Assembly (NCBI GenBank): GCA_018673925.1
Contig: JABHBL010000080.1
Location: 1 to 35,918 of the forward strand
Direction of reading: 5' to 3'
DNA: 35,918 nucleotides
Origin: Fidelibacterota bacterium
GTDB lineage: Bacteria; Fidelibacterota; UBA8477; JABMPR01
Shown: positions 15,337 to 22,720 of the stretch, piece by piece
Layout of the letters: every line of letters starts with the position of its first letter
How positions within the stretch are numbered: the first letter of the stretch is position 1
The notes under the pieces: model-generated
The model's database searches: none
The model's input: only the letters and a program-made list of their open reading frames with translations
What the model was told of the DNA's origin: nothing
Made by a program: the position numbers and the translations under genes

Positions 15337-15993
15337 ATGTTTCATAGAATCGTCAGCCTCATCTTATTACTCAGTACATTTACTGCTGCTCAAAATTTCC
15401 AGATTCACTACGAAGCTTCTGAAGATAGGGAGTTCTTCGTAACGACCCTTGAGATGTTTAAACCAGACCAATACGGTTCCACCTTTTGGTTTGTAGACAT
15501 GGAATACGCAGCCCCAGGTGTGAGAGGTGTCTCGCTTTCATATTGGGAGATTGCCAGAGCTTTCACACTACCGATTAATAATCTTTCTGCGACCATACAG
15601 TATAATGATGGTGTAGCTAATTTTGGCTCGATTGGGCAAGCCTGGCTTGCGGGAATCAATTACTATCTAGACCTGGGTTTTGTGGCGCTGCCCATCGATA
15701 TTCTCTATCGTGCCGCCCAGGGAGCAGATTCACCAGATTTTCAGCTGACAACAACCTGGTTTGTACCCCTCATGGATGGGAACATTGAGTTATCAGGATT
15801 TATCGATCTCTGGTCTCAGGATGAATTTGGTTCAGACGAAAAGCAAATGGTGATTTTGACTGAACCGCAGATCTGGTACAATGCTAACGAGCACCTTTCC
15901 ATCGGAGGTGAAGTGGAAATCAGCAATAATTTTGTTTTTGGAGCAGATGGTGTTCAAGCACTTCCTACCATCGGTCTACGCTGGACCTTTTAA
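15337..15993 (+). CDS. DUF5020 family outer-membrane beta-barrel protein
   Basis: A 218-residue exported protein with signal peptide MFHRIVSLILLLSTFTAAQ and AGGAGG before the ATG. The mature chain matches the DUF5020 pattern of Bacteroidota proteins related to the nucleoside channel Tsx: FVTTLEMFKPDQYGSTFWFVDMEY, VSLSYWEIARAF, FQLTTTWFVPL, ILTEPQIWYN, LSIGGEVEISNNF and a final IGLRWTF whose terminal aromatic residue suits Bam-dependent barrel assembly. Alternating hydrophobic strands are evident throughout. Transport of nucleosides is only a guess from the distant relationship. It follows the YgjV-like gene by 29 bases and ends at a strong, probably bidirectional terminator. Confidence 0.82.
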   Translation: MFHRIVSLILLLSTFTAAQNFQIHYEASEDREFFVTTLEMFKPDQYGSTFWFVDMEYAAPGVRGVSLSYWEIARAFTLPINNLSATIQYNDGVANFGSIGQAWLAGINYYLDLGFVALPIDILYRAAQGADSPDFQLTTTWFVPLMDGNIELSGFIDLWSQDEFGSDEKQMVILTEPQIWYNANEHLSIGGEVEISNNFVFGADGVQALPTIGLRWTF

Positions 15994-16019
15994 ACTGCGA
16001 TTAACATAAGTTTGACAAA

Positions 16020-16047
16020 AAGAGCCGAGGATTATCGGCTCTTTTTT
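16020..16047. terminator. bidirectional rho-independent terminator
   Basis: The stem AAGAGCCGA / TCGGCTCTT with a six-base loop has a T tract on the plus side and a matching A tract on the other side. It can serve both the DUF5020 gene (plus) and the amidohydrolase-like gene (minus), which converge here. Confidence 0.88.
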
Positions 16048-16065
16048 ATTTAAAAAGGTGTTAGA

Positions 16066-17241
16066 TCAGGATACCGGACGTAGATGTTCGTTGGTAAATA
16101 AAATGATCTGATAGGGATCAGAAATTGTGGTGCTAGAGGGAATGGAAAAGATCTTAGCATCCTTTCCAACCTCAATACTTCCAATTCGATCAGCGAGGCC
16201 GAGTGCTTTGGCTCCATTGAGCGTTGCCATCTTAATTATTTCTTCAGGTTTGAAACCATATTCAGCTGAAGCGGATCGCATTTCTGCTCGAATATCCATA
16301 TGCTCAGCAAAAGTGCCCAGACAAATATTAAAACCCTTATTCTGTATCAATTGACCAGGTGCTGTCCCAAGCTCCCATTGTCTATCGAAGCGCGGATGAA
16401 GACACATGTGGAAAACCTCAGATCGGGCTTTGAGCAGATTCAATTCTTCCTCTTCCAGCAAGATAACTTGACTTAAAATGGTTTCTTTTGCTGCAAAGGC
16501 ATTACTCACGAAATATCGAATTGGGGAAGTGCGTGGTGGCTGCCACCTATAGTCCATATCCTCTTTGCCCAGAAGGTATTGATATATCCGGCCCTGACCC
16601 TTAAGAAAGAAAATATCCTCATCTTTCATAAAAGACATGGGCAAGGCAGTTCGCCCTTCAGATCGAGCTATTTGCCTGAAAACTTCTGGTGCCAGATTAA
16701 ATAAAAATTCTCCGGAATGATGAAAACGCGTCAAGTGGGTATTCGATAATTGCTGTCGACTGTTCCAGATTTCAAAGGCATTACTATCTCGAAAACCGTG
16801 CAACATTTCAAAAACGACTGAATACAGCCCGGAATTCTCGAGGTGTTGACTGATTTCAGGGTGTCTTGTGCGGATACCAATAGCAGCCGTACCGTAGTCA
16901 TAACCGCGCTTGATGGCACTGAGGAGTTCACTTTCTACTTCAAGTTTTGAACTAAGCCGTGAAGCATTCTTGCCTGAATGAAGCCAATTTAAAAAGGAGC
17001 CACGAGGTGTTGTTTGCGGATCGGCTACAGGGTAATCCGGATGGAATAAGGCATTCACCAGAGACGGGCATACAACGGAATGACCGAGGTCTTGAACCAG
17101 CTTCTTATCTCCAGCAAAATCATCTTGCTTGCCACAAGCGATAATTTTTCCATCAGCGATGGATATATAGCCATCTCGAATAGGCTCAGAGACAATGGGG
17201 AGTATCCATTCTGAAAAAAAAGTACGTTCAACCATGGTCAC
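16066..17241 (-). CDS. amidohydrolase-superfamily protein with lost metal and catalytic residues
   Basis: A 391-residue protein with the overall layout of the cytosine/aminofutalosine/SAH deaminase branch. It has an N-terminal small beta domain (ISIADGKIIACG), the barrel, and the C-terminal ATLNGAKALGLADRIGSIEVGKDAKIFSI segment. The key residues are altered. The usual NAHTH is NALFH (Leu65, His67), the HxAE motif after strand 5 is PMSFMKDE, the strand-6 His before the LLEEEELNLL helix is Gln258, the HCPRS motif is MCLHPRF, and the GTD of strand 8 is GTF (Phe311). This is unlikely to bind a catalytic metal in the usual way. The start is GTG 17241 or ATG 17235. It diverges from chorismate mutase. 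Confidence 0.8.
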   Translation of the reverse strand: MTMVERTFFSEWILPIVSEPIRDGYISIADGKIIACGKQDDFAGDKKLVQDLGHSVVCPSLVNALFHPDYPVADPQTTPRGSFLNWLHSGKNASRLSSKLEVESELLSAIKRGYDYGTAAIGIRTRHPEISQHLENSGLYSVVFEMLHGFRDSNAFEIWNSRQQLSNTHLTRFHHSGEFLFNLAPEVFRQIARSEGRTALPMSFMKDEDIFFLKGQGRIYQYLLGKEDMDYRWQPPRTSPIRYFVSNAFAAKETILSQVILLEEEELNLLKARSEVFHMCLHPRFDRQWELGTAPGQLIQNKGFNICLGTFAEHMDIRAEMRSASAEYGFKPEEIIKMATLNGAKALGLADRIGSIEVGKDAKIFSIPSSTTISDPYQIILFTNEHLRPVS

Positions 17242-17323
17242 AATGTAATTAGGATTTATGAATTACGAATTAGGAATTGAAAATGAGTCTCGGCTCGCGA
17301 GCTTTCCGTCTATATTAGCATCC

Positions 17324-17590
17324 ATGACTGAGAAAATATCCGAACATCGAAAAAATATAGATGACCTCGATTCAAAAATTCTAAATCTGATCCAAGACAG
17401 AATTGACCAGGCCATTATTATTAGGGGTCTAAAAACGGAACAAGGCATTCCGTTGTTTACGCCTGAACGGGAAAAAGATTTGATAAATCGTCTGATTGAA
17501 AGATCAGCCGGACGACTTCCAGATGAAGTCATTGAAGATATCTGGGAAACTATTATCCAAGGAGGAAAGCGGACAGGGGACAGTCAATAA
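17324..17590 (+). CDS. aroQ: chorismate mutase, AroQ class
   Basis: An 88-residue all-helical protein that would convert chorismate to prephenate for phenylalanine and tyrosine synthesis. The AroQ pattern is clear: RKNIDDLDSKILNLIQDRIDQAIIIRGLKTEQG, then the PEREKDLINRL segment and a last helix ending in IWETIIQ. The Arg/Asp of helix 1, the second Arg in QDRI and the Lys in GLKTEQG correspond to substrate-binding positions. I start at ATG 17324, a usual distance before helix 1; an in-frame ATG at 17258 would add 22 residues of intergenic-looking character (MNYELGIENESRL). Neither has a good ribosome binding site. It is a stand-alone domain with no fused prephenate enzyme. Confidence 0.83.
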   Translation: MTEKISEHRKNIDDLDSKILNLIQDRIDQAIIIRGLKTEQGIPLFTPEREKDLINRLIERSAGRLPDEVIEDIWETIIQGGKRTGDSQ

Positions 17591-17592
17591 TC

Positions 17593-17622
17593 TTGACAAT
17601 ACTTGCGAAAGTTCGCTATTGT
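17593..17622 (+). promoter_or_regulatory. sigma-70-like promoter of mdh
   Basis: TTGACA (17593-17598) and TATTGT (17617-17622) are separated by 18 bases. They lie directly after the chorismate mutase stop and about 65 bases before the malate dehydrogenase ATG. Confidence 0.6.
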
Positions 17623-17687
17623 GGCACAGGAATTGAAACTTTTTTACAATCAAAAAATTATATCTAACCCGTCATAAGGAGTTACAA

Positions 17688-18623
17688 ATGAGTAGAAAAA
17701 AAATATCACTTATCGGTGGTGGACAGATCGGTCAGATTTTGGCTCTTATCTCTGCACAGAAGCAATTGGGTGATGTTGTTATTTTAGATATCCCTGACTT
17801 TGAGGGATCCGTTAAAGGAAAAGCCCTGGATCTCATGGAAATGCGTCCCCTGGAAGGCTATGATGTCAATATTACTGGCACCAGTGATTATGCTGATATC
17901 GCTGATTCAGATGTGGTTATTATTACTGCAGGTGTGCCTCGTAAACCAGGTATGTCTCGCGATGATTTGCTGGGTATCAATCTGAAAATCATTTCCAATG
18001 TGGCTGAGAATGTTAAAAAATATGCCCCCAATGCATTTGTGATTGTTGTATCCAATCCCCTGGATGCCATTGTCTATGCATTTTACAAAGTTTCTGGTTT
18101 TTCAAAGAATAAAATTATCGGTATGGCTGGAGCACTAGACTCCTCACGTTTCAAGGCATTTATCGCTATGGAAACTGGTTACTCAACACAAGACGTTTCC
18201 TGTCTCGTTCTCGGTGGCCATGGTGATACTATGGTTCCCCTCACACGTCTAGCCACTGTCGGTGGTGTACCTGTGACAGAACTGCTGGATGCTGAAACAC
18301 TTGATGCTATTGAAAAACGGACCAGAATGGCTGGTGGCGAGATTGTCAAACTGCTGGGCAATGGCTCCGCATTCTTTAGCCCCGCTCAGTCTGCCATCGA
18401 TATGGCTGAATCTTACTTGTTGGACAAAAAACGTATCATCCCAAGCGCAGCCTTGTGTGAAGGTGAATACGATATTGATGGCTTATTCATCGGTGTCCCT
18501 TGCGTCATTGGCGCAGGCGGAATCGAAAAAGTGATCGAAGTCAAACTCAATGATAATGAAAAAGCAGCGCTAAAAGTAACTGCTGAACATGTCTCAAGTG
18601 TGGTTGCTGAAACCAAACTCTAG
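17688..18623 (+). CDS. mdh: malate dehydrogenase (NAD-dependent, LDH-like type)
   Basis: A 311-residue enzyme of the tricarboxylic acid cycle that interconverts malate and oxaloacetate. The Rossmann motif GGGQIG is at residues 10-15, and Asp34 at the end of strand 2 points to NAD rather than NADP. Arg85 in GVPRKPGMSRDD is the residue that selects malate over lactate (Gln in lactate dehydrogenases). Arg91, Asn123, Arg154 and the catalytic His178 in LGGHGDTMVP are all in place. Length and sequence are of the tetrameric LDH-like Mdh found in Bacteroidota and Chlorobiota. AAGGAG lies just before the ATG; its own promoter and a terminator-like hairpin bracket it, so it looks monocistronic. Confidence 0.96.
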   Translation: MSRKKISLIGGGQIGQILALISAQKQLGDVVILDIPDFEGSVKGKALDLMEMRPLEGYDVNITGTSDYADIADSDVVIITAGVPRKPGMSRDDLLGINLKIISNVAENVKKYAPNAFVIVVSNPLDAIVYAFYKVSGFSKNKIIGMAGALDSSRFKAFIAMETGYSTQDVSCLVLGGHGDTMVPLTRLATVGGVPVTELLDAETLDAIEKRTRMAGGEIVKLLGNGSAFFSPAQSAIDMAESYLLDKKRIIPSAALCEGEYDIDGLFIGVPCVIGAGGIEKVIEVKLNDNEKAALKVTAEHVSSVVAETKL

Positions 18624-18638
18624 ACCTCTGACTATATG

Positions 18639-18670
18639 GGAAAAGGGAGTGCAACCGTGCTCCCTTTTCC
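18639..18670 (+). terminator. terminator-like hairpin after mdh
   Basis: An 11-bp stem GGAAAAGGGAG / CTCCCTTTTCC with a 10-base loop ends in TTTTCC, without a long free T tract. It overlaps the possible start codons of the next gene. Confidence 0.7.
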
Positions 18671-19860
18671 ATTTATATGCAACGTTGTTGCTGGTTCCTG
18701 TCGTCCTGACCCTCTCAGGCTGCGATGCAGATCTCGTTCCAGATATTAATAAATCAATGAGCCCGCAAGCACAGGCTCTCGTTGATAGTGCTTTCGCTCC
18801 TTTTCAAGGTGATACACTTGTGGACCACCATGTTCATATCTTGGGATTGGGAAATACAGCAAGCGGCATTGAAGTACACCCTGATACACGATCCTATTTA
18901 CACCCATTCAAGCTAACGCGCTTTAATTATTTCATGGATGCTGGTAGTGTGACGAATGAAGCATTGGCTGATGAACAATATTTGCAGCATCTCCTGGCGC
19001 AAATTGAAAAAATACCTGGTGAATTTCGTGTGAATAGTCTGGCTTTAGATCGTTTCTACCTGGAAAATGGAGATCAAGATCCAGAAAACTATGAAATATA
19101 TATCCCCAATGATTATGTGGTTGGGTTGGGTCAAATTCACCCAGACAAAATTCTCCCCGTCATATCAATCCACCCCTATAGGTTGGATGCTATCGCTGAG
19201 CTAGAGAAGTGGGCAACTCAAGGGGTTCGTGTGGTCAAATGGCTACCAAATGCCCAGGGAATTGATCCCTCTTCACCCCTATGTGATCCGTTCTATGATG
19301 CGATGAACCGTCTGGATATGGTGCTCCTGAGTCATGCTGGCACAGAACTGGCGCTGGACTCCCAGGGTAGACAACATCTTGGCAATCCGCTGTTATTGCG
19401 ACGAGCTTTGGACGCACAGGTAAAGGTTATTGTCTGCCATTGCGCCACATCGGGGACATCTCACGATCTGGAGGATTCCTCTCTTCCAGAAGTTGACAAT
19501 TTCTCACTTTTTATGCGTCTGTTTGACGACCCGGTTTATGAGGGATTGCTATTTGCTGATATTTCTGGAATGACCCTGGTCAATCAAGTTGGAAATTCTT
19601 TGAAGGGAATTCTGGCACGTCAAGATTTACATTCCAGGTTGCTGTATGGCAGTGACTATCCGCTACCGGCAGTGGATATTCTTAATCAAAACTATGCGCT
19701 TGGTTTGTTAGGTTATTTAGAGGAAGATATTGTTAAATATTTAGATGAAATCCAGGAAATCAATCCACTTCTCTACAGTTTTGTCCTTATGAGATCATTA
19801 AAACACCCCGAGAGTGGTGTCAAATTCTCTACGGAGCTATTCAGGAATACAATTCCTTAG
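18649..19860 (+). CDS. lipoprotein metal-dependent hydrolase of the amidohydrolase_2 type
   Basis: A protein of about 400 residues related to the ACMSD/amidohydrolase_2 (PF04909) group. Metal-site motifs are visible: HHVHILGLG near the N-terminus, ISIHPY, VRVVKWLPNAQGID with the Lys/Trp strand, VLLSHAGTE, VIVCHCATSG and LYGSDYPLP. The N-terminus is hydrophobic and ends in LTLSGC, a lipobox, so the enzyme should sit outside the cytoplasm as a lipoprotein, which is unusual for this group. The start is uncertain: GTG 18649 (used here) lies inside the mdh hairpin, TTG 18685 leaves no positive N-terminus, and GTG 18589 overlaps the mdh coding sequence. It converges with yjbQ, with only 3 bases between the two stops. 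Confidence 0.7.
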   Translation: MQPCSLFHLYATLLLVPVVLTLSGCDADLVPDINKSMSPQAQALVDSAFAPFQGDTLVDHHVHILGLGNTASGIEVHPDTRSYLHPFKLTRFNYFMDAGSVTNEALADEQYLQHLLAQIEKIPGEFRVNSLALDRFYLENGDQDPENYEIYIPNDYVVGLGQIHPDKILPVISIHPYRLDAIAELEKWATQGVRVVKWLPNAQGIDPSSPLCDPFYDAMNRLDMVLLSHAGTELALDSQGRQHLGNPLLLRRALDAQVKVIVCHCATSGTSHDLEDSSLPEVDNFSLFMRLFDDPVYEGLLFADISGMTLVNQVGNSLKGILARQDLHSRLLYGSDYPLPAVDILNQNYALGLLGYLEEDIVKYLDEIQEINPLLYSFVLMRSLKHPESGVKFSTELFRNTIP

Positions 19861-19863
19861 TTA

Positions 19864-20259
19864 TTAACTCACCACCTTCACACGGATTTTTCTTTCACGC
19901 GGTCCATCAAACTCACAAAAATAGATTCCCTGCCAAGTTCCGAGCTGTAAGCGACCTTCCTCAACAATAATCTGGGTGGAGTTACCCATAAGAGAGGCTT
20001 TCATGTGGGCTGCTGTGTTTCCCTCAAAATGCTTATAATCAGTGTGATCCCAGGGAATGGTTCTATCGAGAATATTGATCATATCTCTCGTCACATCAGG
20101 GTCTGCATTTTCGTTGATAGTAATGCCAGCTGTAGTATGTGAAACAAAAACGGTCAGGACGCCGGATTTTGCACCACTCTCAGCTAGGGCTTCCATAACC
20201 AATGAAGTGATGTTGAGAAATTGACTGCGGTGAGTGGTGGATAATGTTTTAGTAATCAT
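19864..20259 (-). CDS. yjbQ: YjbQ family protein (UPF0047)
   Basis: A 131-residue single-domain protein of the UPF0047/YjbQ family, annotated in databases as secondary thiamine-phosphate synthase because overexpression can replace ThiE. The conserved metal-site motifs are present: FVSHTTAGITINENADPDV in the middle, the DHTDYKHFEGNTAAHMKASLMG stretch, and the closing RLQLGTWQGIYFCEFDGPRERKI. The true role remains uncertain in the family. It is at the end of a minus-strand group, after the DUF1460 lipoprotein gene by about 23 bases. Confidence 0.92.
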   Translation of the reverse strand: MITKTLSTTHRSQFLNITSLVMEALAESGAKSGVLTVFVSHTTAGITINENADPDVTRDMINILDRTIPWDHTDYKHFEGNTAAHMKASLMGNSTQIIVEEGRLQLGTWQGIYFCEFDGPRERKIRVKVVS

Positions 20260-20282
20260 ATTTATAGTTTCTCCAAATTTTG

Positions 20283-21128
20283 CTAGCCGTTCTCTTTAAA
20301 TTCAAAAATCATGATACCACCAAAAAACGCTCCTTCTTCAGGGAAATAATATTTCAAGAAATCCAACTTCACTGTCTCTCCAGCGCTTTGTGAAGCATGG
20401 ACCAGATATTTACCATCAATTATCATCCCTTCATGACCCATGACGATTCCCATTTTAAAGTATTTTGGTTTTACAAAAGTAACACCTGCTATGGTGGGTA
20501 ATTTGGCCAGGAGTTCTGGTGTGATCTCGCTGTTGGGTATGTAATAGGCAGTCATATTGCGGTTCCAGCTCAGATCAAGAAATTCATTCCCATCTTCCTT
20601 TTCATTCAATGTGATATTTACTGAATCAAGGGCGGTTTTGTGGAGGAGAGTCTGGGTAATGTCTACCGTGTTGGGATTCATGGTGATTCGATCAACAGTA
20701 TAGTGCCATCTTGATCTATAGGTTGGCTGTTTGAGGCCATTGGAGTCAGCTTTGTAATGCAGCTGGATCATGTTTTTTCGAGCTTCCTCCCAGTTTGAAC
20801 TTTTTGCCGCAGCCAGCGATGTAAGGTTGTGACCCGTACAGTCAGACACATCATATCGAATTATCGGATCAAGGTCTGGCTCTACCTCTTCACCAAGTTT
20901 AAATATTTCATAGGGAGTGCCCACTCGCCACAGGGCAATATGCTTAAGGCGTTGTTGAAAATCAGGAAAGCGTTGTTGGAATTGAGGGAGCGTCTCGCTC
21001 ATCTGTTTCTGGGTCAATGTCCAGGGGGATGGTAAAGTGGCCAACCATTCATCATTAGTGAGTGTATCCTGGCAACTTATTAGACTAATTATAAGGTTCA
21101 TCATCAGTATTGATTTGATGAGTCTCAT
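20283..21128 (-). CDS. DUF1460-like lipoprotein (possible NlpC/P60-fold amidase)
   Basis: A 281-residue lipoprotein. I start at ATG 21128, 6-7 bases after AAGGAG, instead of the upstream ATG, because it gives a standard lipoprotein signal with LISLISCQD and Cys19 as the lipid site. The mature region resembles DUF1460 (PF07313), a group related to N-acetylmuramoyl-L-alanine amidases. It has RVGTPY, then RYDVSDCTGHNLTSLAAA with the candidate nucleophile Cys in DCT, YRSRWHYTVDRI, DITQT, and MGHEGMIIDGKYLVHASQSAGE near the C-terminus with the candidate His. The enzyme activity is inferred from these motifs. The gene begins just after the acetyltransferase stop, so both are likely co-translated. 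Confidence 0.7.
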   Translation of the reverse strand: MRLIKSILMMNLIISLISCQDTLTNDEWLATLPSPWTLTQKQMSETLPQFQQRFPDFQQRLKHIALWRVGTPYEIFKLGEEVEPDLDPIIRYDVSDCTGHNLTSLAAAKSSNWEEARKNMIQLHYKADSNGLKQPTYRSRWHYTVDRITMNPNTVDITQTLLHKTALDSVNITLNEKEDGNEFLDLSWNRNMTAYYIPNSEITPELLAKLPTIAGVTFVKPKYFKMGIVMGHEGMIIDGKYLVHASQSAGETVKLDFLKYYFPEEGAFFGGIMIFEFKENG

Positions 21129-21129
21129 T

Positions 21130-21654
21130 CTATTTCTCCTTTTGTGGCGCATCGATACCGAAAAGCATCAACTCCTCGTCATCATCGGGTAATTTTATCA
21201 TCTTTTTGTGATGCATCCCCAGTTTTCTCAACAAATGAAGCGATCGACTGTTGTTGCTAGTTGCAATAGCCTCGATATGATCCAGCTTATGGGTTTCAAA
21301 ACCGTATTTCAGCACAGCATAGGCCGCTTCAAAGGCATACCCATATCCCTCATATTGTTCAAGGAGGGAGTAACCAATATCTGCATGTTCCATGCCATCT
21401 CGATGGGTAAGCCCACAATTACCAACCCGAACCTGATCAGCCAGTCTTTCAATGATGTAAAAACCAAAACCCAGGGCTTCGTAGTTTGGTATAACCTTAG
21501 TTTCCAGATAATCTCTGGCTTGCTCAAGTGTACCAACATCGCGGCTACCGATGTACTTAAGCCACTTAGGACCATTTACGAGTTCAAGGACAAAATCATC
21601 ATCATTCAGGGTCATTCTCCGAAGCAAGAGACGCTCGGTTTTTAGGATGATCAT
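21130..21654 (-). CDS. GNAT-family N-acetyltransferase (RimJ/RimL type)
   Basis: A 174-residue acetyltransferase. The N-terminus ILKTERLLLRRMTLNDDDFVLELVNGPKWLKYIG is the usual first segment of the family. Residues about 85-110 (HADIGYSLLEQYEGYGYAFEAAYAVLKYGF) form the acetyl-CoA loop with Gln-Tyr-x-Gly-x-Gly, and NNSRSLHLLRKLGM is the last conserved helix. It resembles the gene at the left window edge in architecture but is a distinct sequence. It lies 50 bases downstream of the porD stop on the same strand. Confidence 0.9.
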   Translation of the reverse strand: MIILKTERLLLRRMTLNDDDFVLELVNGPKWLKYIGSRDVGTLEQARDYLETKVIPNYEALGFGFYIIERLADQVRVGNCGLTHRDGMEHADIGYSLLEQYEGYGYAFEAAYAVLKYGFETHKLDHIEAIATSNNSRSLHLLRKLGMHHKKMIKLPDDDEELMLFGIDAPQKEK

Positions 21655-21705
21655 ATAGGGGAGAAGGTGAATAGGGGTAAAATAGAAGCTGCTGCCATAG
21701 AAGCT

Positions 21706-22536
21706 TTACCAGTCAATCAAGATCTGATCATAGTGATCGCGATGATCCTCATCGGCTCTACTCAATCGCTGCAAATAGGAAACTTCACCGACTTCATAGA
21801 GGAAGTTTGCGAATTCCTCATGCTTGGCATTCAGAAAGTTTTTGGTAATGATTCGTGAATCTTGCAGTTTGATGCTGGACTCCAAATTTTGCATCAATTC
21901 AGCCAGAGTCTCACGGGCTTCATCCTTGTTGCCCGAATCCCATTGATCGATAGTCTCGTAATAAGCAAACTTCATTTTTCGAAAATTCTGGCTGCGGCTC
22001 AATTTTTCGATGTCTTCTAATCTTTCTTTCCAGCCAAGTGAAAACGAATCGTTGGAACCATTTCGGGCAACCTGGCGTGCTTCTGTATAGAGTTGACTGC
22101 CACCAAACTGACTCCAGGTGTCAAGATCCCCACCAAGTATTGTCAGCACCCAATAGTCCAAAAATGAGGTGAGAGAATTAAAACTTCTCGAACGCAATAG
22201 TGCATCACCCGGATTAAAAGTGAACTGCCAGCTTTTATCAAAGTACTTCTGGTCATCACCATTTCCCCAGAAAGCCTTCCCGGTATATATTTTCTGGGAA
22301 CCCGACTCGATGTAACTATCCAGATAAATCGTTGCCTGGATGGTAAAGTCAGTGGGTAAATCTTCAAATGTCCATTCAGTACTCTCAATGTAATAGGTAA
22401 TATCTGAAGCAAGTTGGGAGACAGCCTGGCGTGGAACATCATCAAGATTTTTTACATCAAGTTTTATTTCCGCATTAATCCCCTGTGCAGATAGCGATAC
22501 GGCCCATAAAAAGAGCATGCTTATATATTTATTCAT
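21706..22536 (-). CDS. porD: PorD-like type IX secretion protein (DUF4835)
   Basis: A 276-residue exported protein. ATG 22536 is chosen because it starts the signal peptide (MNKYISMLFLWAVSLSAQ); the upstream start would add 14 residues. The mature protein follows the DUF4835 / T9SS PorD (PF16119) pattern: INAEIKLDVKN, an Asp/Trp segment (YYIESTEWTFEDL), a middle beta region, then SFLDYWVLTILGGDLDTWSQFGGSQLYTEARQVA, GWKERLEDIEKLSRS and a helical C-terminus. PorD is a T9SS accessory protein of Bacteroidota with poorly defined role. No clear ribosome binding site is visible, and a TTGGAA-16-TATATT pair (22573-22546) lies so close that the message could be nearly leaderless. Confidence 0.72.
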   Translation of the reverse strand: MNKYISMLFLWAVSLSAQGINAEIKLDVKNLDDVPRQAVSQLASDITYYIESTEWTFEDLPTDFTIQATIYLDSYIESGSQKIYTGKAFWGNGDDQKYFDKSWQFTFNPGDALLRSRSFNSLTSFLDYWVLTILGGDLDTWSQFGGSQLYTEARQVARNGSNDSFSLGWKERLEDIEKLSRSQNFRKMKFAYYETIDQWDSGNKDEARETLAELMQNLESSIKLQDSRIITKNFLNAKHEEFANFLYEVGEVSYLQRLSRADEDHRDHYDQILIDW

Positions 22537-22624
22537 ATGTTTGCAAATATAAAAACCAGACATTTGTTTCCAAATCAATTGAAAAATTAAGATATTTTGT
22601 CATACAGAATAAAGTAGCAACAAA

Positions 22625-22653
22625 TTGACACACTATGATATATTTGCTAGATT
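22625..22653 (+). promoter_or_regulatory. sigma-70-like promoter of the histidine kinase gene
   Basis: TTGACA (22625-22630) and TAGATT (22648-22653) are 17 bases apart, about 68 bases before the kinase start. The region 22537-22720 is the divergent promoter region between porD and the kinase. Confidence 0.55.
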
Positions 22654-22720
22654 GAAGCTCGGTTCATTTTATTAGGGCTCATTGTGAACCCTTGGATAGA
22701 AAAAATTTAGTGGAGTCACC

